Under the pieces are notes generated by a model, which was not told the origin of the DNA, made no database searches, and saw only the letters and a list, made by a program, of their open reading frames with translations. Position numbers and translations under genes: made by a program. Shown in pieces: positions 6,639 to 11,241 of a stretch of DNA of 11,241 nucleotides. Every line of letters starts with the position of its first letter. The first letter of the stretch is position 1. The DNA is from Pseudomonadota bacterium (lineage in GTDB: Bacteria > Pseudomonadota > Gammaproteobacteria > Steroidobacterales > Steroidobacteraceae), in contig JAJXYU010000249.1 of the NCBI GenBank assembly GCA_021780395.1, positions 1-11,241 of the forward strand, read 5' to 3'.

Positions 6639-7289
6639 ATGCAGAAATTCGTCCGCAATCATCCGAGACTCCTGGTCGCGGTCGCCGCCGGCGTGCTGAC
6701 CGACCTCGCGCTGCCGCACGCGTGGCCGAGCTTGAGCCGCGCGCTGCTCGCCTGGAACGCCGCGGTGTTCGTGTACCTCGCCTTGATTTTCCGCTGGATG
6801 CGGAGCCTGTCGGCGGAGCAGATCAGCCGCCGCTACGACGAGGAGGACTCCGGCACCACCGCGATCTCCGTCATCATCGTGTGCGCGGCGGTGCTCAGCC
6901 TCGCGGCGATCGTCGCGATGCTCGCGACGGTCCGGCAGGTCAGCGGTGCCGAGCGCGTCGCGCACACCGTGCTCGCGGCGCTGACGCTGCTGTCCTCGTG
7001 GGCGCTCGTCCCGACCGTGTTCACCGCGCAGTACGCGGAGATGTTCTATGGCGGCGGCGTGCGCCGCCCGCCGCTCGAGTTCCCCGGCACCGCGATGCCC
7101 GTCTTCTGGGACTTCGCGTACTTCTCGTTCACGATCGCGTGCGCGTGCCAGACCTCGGACGTGTCGACCACCGACACGTCGATCCGCCGCGTCGTGATCG
7201 CGCAAACCCTGGTGTCGTTCCTGTTCAACGCCGCGATCCTCGGCTTCGCGATCAACGTCGGCGCCGGATTGCTCGGCGGATCGAGCTGA
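6639..7289 (+). CDS. DUF1345 integral membrane protein
   Basis: Predicted inner-membrane protein of 216 residues, the usual length for DUF1345. Hydrophobic segments are at about 11-28, 36-52, 73-97, 108-130, 154-172 and 187-212. The family signature is clear: a Tyr-Ala-Glu-Met-Phe-Tyr stretch after the fourth segment, LEFPG (146-150), then FWDFAYFSFTIACACQTSDV (156-175) and a conserved Arg-Arg (183-184) before the last helix. The function of the family is not known; no catalytic motif is seen. The ATG at 6639 was chosen because it gives the family length; the frame is open further upstream but that part is Arg/Ser-rich without membrane or domain character. No strong ribosome-binding site is visible. 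The gene is followed after 21 bases by a quinone oxidoreductase gene on the same strand and is probably co-transcribed with it. Confidence 0.88.
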   Translation: MQKFVRNHPRLLVAVAAGVLTDLALPHAWPSLSRALLAWNAAVFVYLALIFRWMRSLSAEQISRRYDEEDSGTTAISVIIVCAAVLSLAAIVAMLATVRQVSGAERVAHTVLAALTLLSSWALVPTVFTAQYAEMFYGGGVRRPPLEFPGTAMPVFWDFAYFSFTIACACQTSDVSTTDTSIRRVVIAQTLVSFLFNAAILGFAINVGAGLLGGSS

Positions 7290-7310
7290 AGTCCCCTACC
7301 GGAGATCTCC

Positions 7311-8324
7311 ATGTCGCAACTGCCCTCGACGATGTCGGTGATCGATGTGAAGACGCCGGGCGGTCCCGAGCAGCTGGTGCTCGCTACCCGCCCGGTGCCG
7401 CGCCCGGGCGCCGGCGAGGTGCTGGTGCGGGTCGCCGCGGCCGGGGTGAATCGCCCCGACGTGCTGCAGCGGCGCGGCGCCTATCCGCCACCGCCGGGCG
7501 CCTCGGCCGTCCTCGGACTCGAGATCGCCGGCGAGATCGTCGAACTCGGCGACGGGGTCGGCGGGCTCGCGCTCGGTGATCGCGTGACCGCGCTGCTCGC
7601 GGGGGGCGGGTATGCCGAATACGCGGTCGCCGCGGCGCCGCTGTGCCTCGCGATCCCGCCGGGGCTGAACCTCGTCGAGGCGGCGGCGATTCCGGAGACC
7701 TTCTTCACGGTCTGGACGAACCTGTTCGAGCGCGGCGGCTGCAAGGCGGGCGACACCGTACTGATCCACGGCGGCACCAGCGGGATCGGGACGGTCGCGA
7801 TCCAGCTCGCGACCGCGTTCGGTGCGCGCGTGCTCGCGACTGCGGGCAGCGAATCGAAGGCGCGCGCGTGCGAGCGGATCGGGGCCGTGCGCGGTATCGA
7901 CTACCGGACCGAGGACTTCGTCGCCGTCGTCGCGCAGGAGACGAAGAACCACGGCGCCGACCTGATCCTCGACATGGTCGCGGGGCCCTACGTCGCGCGC
8001 AATCTCGCCGCGGCAGCGGTCGAAGGACGCATCGTGATCATCGGGCTGCAGGGCGGGGAGCGCGCGGAGGTGGATTTCGGCCTCGTGATGCGCAAGCGCC
8101 TCACCGTCACCGGCTCGACGCTGCGGCCGCGCTCGGTCGCCCAGAAGGCGGCGATCGCCGAGGGACTGCGCCGCCACGTGTGGCCGTTGCTCGGCGCCGG
8201 CACGGTGCGGCCGATGGTCCACGCGACGTTCCCGCTCGCCGAGGCCGCCGCCGCCCATCGCCTGATGGAGTCGTCGGCGCACGTCGGCAAGATCGTGCTC
8301 GCGATCGAGGGCCCCGGGGCCTAG
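7311..8324 (+). CDS. NAD(P)H quinone oxidoreductase, PIG3/zeta-crystallin type (MDR family)
   Basis: Soluble medium-chain reductase of 337 residues, without the zinc ligands of alcohol dehydrogenases. It has the N-terminal GroES-like fold with AGVNRPDVLQRRGAYPPPPG (44-63), a mark of the PIG3 group, followed by LGLEIAGEIVELG (68-80). The cofactor loop is HGGTSGIGTVAIQLA (153-167) in a Rossmann domain, with the Gly-rich form used by this subfamily. Family members reduce quinones with NADPH, generally by one electron, and are often linked to oxidative stress; substrate here is unproven. The ATG at 7311 is preceded by GGAG (7301-7304) at six bases; this site is part of the short palindrome GGAGATCTCC, which could fold weakly over the start. 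A second Met at residue 8 is less well supported. The gene probably forms an operon with the DUF1345 gene. Its TAG stop shares CTAG with the oppositely directed fdsD. Confidence 0.94.
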   Translation: MSQLPSTMSVIDVKTPGGPEQLVLATRPVPRPGAGEVLVRVAAAGVNRPDVLQRRGAYPPPPGASAVLGLEIAGEIVELGDGVGGLALGDRVTALLAGGGYAEYAVAAAPLCLAIPPGLNLVEAAAIPETFFTVWTNLFERGGCKAGDTVLIHGGTSGIGTVAIQLATAFGARVLATAGSESKARACERIGAVRGIDYRTEDFVAVVAQETKNHGADLILDMVAGPYVARNLAAAAVEGRIVIIGLQGGERAEVDFGLVMRKRLTVTGSTLRPRSVAQKAAIAEGLRRHVWPLLGAGTVRPMVHATFPLAEAAAAHRLMESSAHVGKIVLAIEGPGA

Positions 8325-8557
8325 GGCCGGGCCGCGGGCGACTCCGCGTTCGCGATCCGGCGCGCCGCCTCGAGCGCGAGATCCGCGAAGCCGTTCCCGC
8401 CGGCGCGCACGCGCTCGATGAGCTTCTCGCGCATGCGCGGCGTCCAGAACTTCTGGATGTGATTCACGATCCCGCCGACCGCGTCCTCGCGGTTCGGCTC
8501 GCCGTGGAAGAACGCCGCAATGTCGTTCGCCATCTTGACCAGTTGATCGTCGCTCAT
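8321..8557 (-). CDS. fdsD: NAD-dependent formate dehydrogenase delta subunit
   Basis: Small accessory subunit of 78 residues, normal for FdsD (about 70-80). Family features are LVKMANDIAAFF (6-17) near the N-terminus and IVNHIQKFWTPRMREKL (30-46) in the middle, followed by a short helical tail and an Ala/Pro-rich end. FdsD associates with the FdsABG core of the soluble molybdenum formate dehydrogenase; it has no cofactor and its precise role is not settled, though it is thought to help assembly or stability. The ATG at 8557 follows the fdsA stop by seven bases, so it is co-translated. No fdsC lies between them, unlike the order fdsGBACD in Rhodobacter and Cupriavidus. The TAG stop overlaps the stop of the quinone oxidoreductase in opposite orientation. 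Confidence 0.93.
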   Translation of the reverse strand: MSDDQLVKMANDIAAFFHGEPNREDAVGGIVNHIQKFWTPRMREKLIERVRAGGNGFADLALEAARRIANAESPAARP

Positions 8558-8564
8558 GTCGGCA

Positions 8565-11241
8565 TCACTTCGTCACGAACACGTCCGCGCCGCGCAACAG
8601 CGTCTCCTGCGTCTCGCGCTGCTCGCGGAAGCGCCGCTGCCACTGCGACGGCTGGCTCACGCGCGTGACCTGCACCGCGGTGACCTTGTATTCCGGGCAG
8701 TTGGTCGCCCAGTCCGAGTTGTCGGTCGTGATCACGTTCGTGCCGCAGTCCGGGAAGTGGAACGTCGTGTAGACCACGCCCGGCTGCACGCGCTCGGTCA
8801 CGTCCGCGCGCAGCACGGTCTCGCCGGCGCGGCTCGCGATGCCGACCCAGTCGCCATCCGAGACGCCGCGCTCTTCGGCGTCGTGCGGATGGATCTCGAG
8901 CCGGTCCTCGTCGTGCCACTGCACGTTCGGCGTGCGCCGCGTCTGCGCGCCGACGTTGTACTGCGAGAGGATGCGCCCGGTCGTGAGCAGCAGCGGATAC
9001 CGCTGGGTGACCTTCTCGTTCGTCGGCACGTACTCGGTCACGAGGAAGCGTCCCTTGCCGCGCACGAATTCATCGACGTGCATCGTCGGCGTGCCCTGCG
9101 GGTGCGCGTCGTTGCACGGCCATTGCACGCTGCCGAGGCGGTCGATCTTCTCGAAGCTCATCCCGGTGAAGGTCGGCGTGAGGCGCGCGATCTCGTCCAT
9201 GATCTCGGACGGGTGCCGATAGCTCATCGGATAGCCCATCGCGTTCGAGAGCAGCTGCGTCACCTCCCAGTCCGCGTACCCGGTCTTCGGCTCCATGACC
9301 TTGCGTACGCGCGAGACCCGGCGTTCGGCGTTCGTGAACGTGCCGTCCTTCTCGAGGAAGGTCGATCCCGGCAGGAACACGTGCGCGAATTTGGCGGTCT
9401 CGTTCAGGAACAGGTCCTGCACGATCACGCACTCCATCGCGGTGAGCGCCGCGGTCACGTGCTGGGTGTTCGGATCCGATTGGGCGATGTCCTCGCCCTC
9501 GACGTAGAGCGCCTTGAACTCCCCGTCGAGCGCCGCCTCGAACATGTTCGGGATCCGCAGGCCCGGCTCGTTCTGCAGGCTCACGCCCCAGGCGCGCTCG
9601 AACGAACCGCGCACCGCGTCGTCGCTCACGTGGCGGTAGCCCGGGAACTCGTGCGGGAACGAGCCCATGTCGCAGGAGCCCTGCACGTTGTTCTGGCCGC
9701 GCAGCGGGTTCACGCCGACGCCTTCGCGCCCGAGGTTGCCGGTCGCCATCGCGAGGTTCGCGATCGCCATCACGGCGGTCGAGCCCTGGCTGTGCTCGGT
9801 GACCCCGAGGCCGTAATAGATCGCCGCATTGCCCGCGGTCGCGTACAGCCGCGCGGCCGCGCGCACGGTGGCCGCCGGGACGCCGGTCACGGCTTCCATC
9901 GCCTCCGGCGAGTTGCGCTCCTCGGCGACGAATCGCCGCCACTTGTCGAACGCCGGCGCCTCGCAGCGCGCCCGAACGAAGGCTTCGTCGACCAGTCCTT
10001 CGGTCACCACGACGTGCGCGAGGCTGTTCAGCAGCGCGACGTTCGTTCCCGGGCGCAACTGCAGGTGGTGCGCGGCGGCGACGTGCGGCGTGCGCACGAG
10101 GTCGATCCGGCGCGGGTCCGCGACGATGAGTTGCGCGCCCTCGCGCAGCCGCCGCTTCATCTGCGAGCCGAACACCGGGTGGGCGTCGGTCGGGTTCGCA
10201 CCGATCACGAAGATCACGTCCGCCTGCATCACCGAATCGAAGCTCTGGGTGCCGGCCGACTCGCCGAGGGTGTTCTTCAGGCCGTAGCCGGTCGGCGAAT
10301 GGCACACGCGCGCGCAGGTGTCGACGTTGTTGTTGCCGAAGCCGGCGCGGACCAGCTTCTGCACGAGGTAGGTCTCCTCGTTGGTGCAGCGGGACGAGGT
10401 GATCCCGCCGATCGAATCCCGGCCGTATTTCTGCTGGATGCGCTTGAGTTCCGATGATGCGTACGCGATCGCCTCGTCCCAGCTCACCTCGCGCCACGGA
10501 TCGCTGATCTTCGCGCGGATCATCGGCTTCACGATCCGGTCGGGGTGCGACGCGTAGCCGATCGCGAACCGGCCCTTCACGCAGGAATGACCGTGGTTCG
10601 CGTGGCCGTCCTTGTTCGGCACCATCCGCACGATCTCCTCACCGCGCATCTCCGCGCGGAACGAGCAGCCGACCCCGCAATACGCACAGGTCGTCACGAC
10701 GCTGTGCTCGGCCTGGCCCTTCTCGATCAGGGTGTTCTCGGAGAGCGTCGCGGTCGGGCAGGCCTGCACGCAGGCTCCGCAGGACACGCACTCGGAGTCG
10801 AGGAAGGTCTCGCCCTGGCTCGCCGCGACCTTCGACGCGAACCCGCGCCCCTCGATCGTGAGCGCGAGGGTCCCCTGGCGCTCGTCGCAGGCCCGCACGC
10901 AGCGGGAGCAGACGATGCACTTCGCCGGATCGAAGGTGAAGTACGGATTGCTCGTGTCCTTCTTCGCGTCGAGGTGGTTCTCGCCCGCGTAGCCGTAACG
11001 CACTTCCCGCAGGCCGACCGCGCCGGCCATGTCCTGCAGTTCGCAGTGGCCGTTCGCGGGACAGGTCAGGCAGTCGAGCGGGTGATCGGAGATGTAGAGC
11101 TCCATGATCCCGCGACGCACCTTCGCGAGCCGATCGTTCTGCGTGGAGACCTTCATTCCCGACGCGACCGGCGTCGTGCACGACGCCGGCAGTCCCTTCA
11201 CGCCCTCGATCTGCACGACGCACAGGCGGCAGGAGCCGAAC
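8565..11241 (-). CDS. fdsA: NAD-dependent formate dehydrogenase alpha subunit, 5' end missing
   Basis: Catalytic subunit of the cytoplasmic enzyme that oxidises formate to CO2 and passes electrons through Fe-S clusters to the FMN/NAD+ site of FdsB. About 891 residues are visible; family members have about 950-990, so roughly 60-100 are cut off at the right edge. The GTG at 11216 is an internal codon: the frame continues upstream as SCRLC, cysteines of the N-terminal [2Fe-2S] cluster. Numbering from that GTG: the His-ligated [4Fe-4S] site His45/Cys49/Cys52/Cys58; two ferredoxin-type clusters, Cys100/103/106/110 and Cys143/146/149/153; the [4Fe-4S] of the molybdopterin domain, Cys177/180/184/212. 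The molybdenum ligand is Cys305 in ARVCHSP (codon at 10302-10304), cysteine rather than selenocysteine, with catalytic His306 next to it. The molybdopterin-dinucleotide-binding domain fills the C-terminal part (LLLTTGRILSQYN). The gene is intact within the window; fdsG and fdsB are expected upstream. Confidence 0.97.
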   Translation of the reverse strand, partial: FGSCRLCVVQIEGVKGLPASCTTPVASGMKVSTQNDRLAKVRRGIMELYISDHPLDCLTCPANGHCELQDMAGAVGLREVRYGYAGENHLDAKKDTSNPYFTFDPAKCIVCSRCVRACDERQGTLALTIEGRGFASKVAASQGETFLDSECVSCGACVQACPTATLSENTLIEKGQAEHSVVTTCAYCGVGCSFRAEMRGEEIVRMVPNKDGHANHGHSCVKGRFAIGYASHPDRIVKPMIRAKISDPWREVSWDEAIAYASSELKRIQQKYGRDSIGGITSSRCTNEETYLVQKLVRAGFGNNNVDTCARVCHSPTGYGLKNTLGESAGTQSFDSVMQADVIFVIGANPTDAHPVFGSQMKRRLREGAQLIVADPRRIDLVRTPHVAAAHHLQLRPGTNVALLNSLAHVVVTEGLVDEAFVRARCEAPAFDKWRRFVAEERNSPEAMEAVTGVPAATVRAAARLYATAGNAAIYYGLGVTEHSQGSTAVMAIANLAMATGNLGREGVGVNPLRGQNNVQGSCDMGSFPHEFPGYRHVSDDAVRGSFERAWGVSLQNEPGLRIPNMFEAALDGEFKALYVEGEDIAQSDPNTQHVTAALTAMECVIVQDLFLNETAKFAHVFLPGSTFLEKDGTFTNAERRVSRVRKVMEPKTGYADWEVTQLLSNAMGYPMSYRHPSEIMDEIARLTPTFTGMSFEKIDRLGSVQWPCNDAHPQGTPTMHVDEFVRGKGRFLVTEYVPTNEKVTQRYPLLLTTGRILSQYNVGAQTRRTPNVQWHDEDRLEIHPHDAEERGVSDGDWVGIASRAGETVLRADVTERVQPGVVYTTFHFPDCGTNVITTDNSDWATNCPEYKVTAVQVTRVSQPSQWQRRFREQRETQETLLRGADVFVTK

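Noticed and set aside
8556..10457. Plus-strand open frame of 633 codons opposite fdsA
   Set aside because: Composition is typical of an antisense shadow (Arg, Val, His, Asp), and fdsA on the minus strand is certain.
11214..11216. GTG as the start codon of fdsA
   Set aside because: The frame continues upstream to the window edge with the conserved Ser-Cys-Arg-Leu-Cys of the [2Fe-2S] site, so this codon is internal.

Overview
The window is very GC-rich and almost fully coding, with short intergenic gaps. An outer-membrane efflux lipoprotein points to a Gram-negative bacterium. A soluble molybdenum NAD-formate dehydrogenase (Fds type) and strong G/C bias at third codon positions suggest a Pseudomonadota (proteobacterium). 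The class cannot be settled from the sequence alone. I see no tRNA, rRNA, CRISPR array, insertion sequence or phage gene, and no gene-free stretch longer than about 150 bases.

Layout, left to right. (1) Positions 1-4308, minus strand: an FAD-dependent oxidoreductase is followed with a 4-base GTGA overlap by an MFS transporter that resembles eukaryotic MFSD1. After an 83-base gap holding a perfect 20-bp palindrome comes a NodT-type outer-membrane efflux lipoprotein. That gene overlaps (ATGA) the start of another gene that runs off the left edge, probably the periplasmic adaptor of a tripartite pump. (2) Positions 4399-6495, minus strand: a glucose 1-dehydrogenase-like SDR and a second MFS transporter form a tight pair, three bases apart. 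A plausible sigma70 promoter lies in the divergent intergenic region. (3) Positions 6639-8324, plus strand: a DUF1345 membrane protein is followed 21 bases later by a PIG3-type NAD(P)H quinone oxidoreductase. (4) Positions 8321-11241, minus strand: the catalytic alpha subunit of NAD-dependent formate dehydrogenase (fdsA, cut at its 5' end by the window) and the small delta subunit (fdsD). Its stop codon shares a palindromic CTAG with the stop of the quinone oxidoreductase.

How the genes work together. The fds genes make a cytoplasmic enzyme that oxidises formate to CO2 and reduces NAD+; the beta and gamma subunits should lie upstream, beyond the right edge. The SDR/MFS pair may handle a sugar or related polyol, with the transporter supplying or exporting substrate. 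The FAD-oxidoreductase/MFS pair looks like an enzyme-transporter couple for an unidentified small molecule, next to an efflux locus with its own probable operator. These look like ordinary accessory metabolism and transport modules. I do not see a clearly new defence or mobile system. The most unusual points are the MFSD1-like transporter coupled to a flavoprotein, the two perfect palindromes in front of transporter-type operons, the absence of fdsC between fdsA and fdsD, and the shared stop tetranucleotide.
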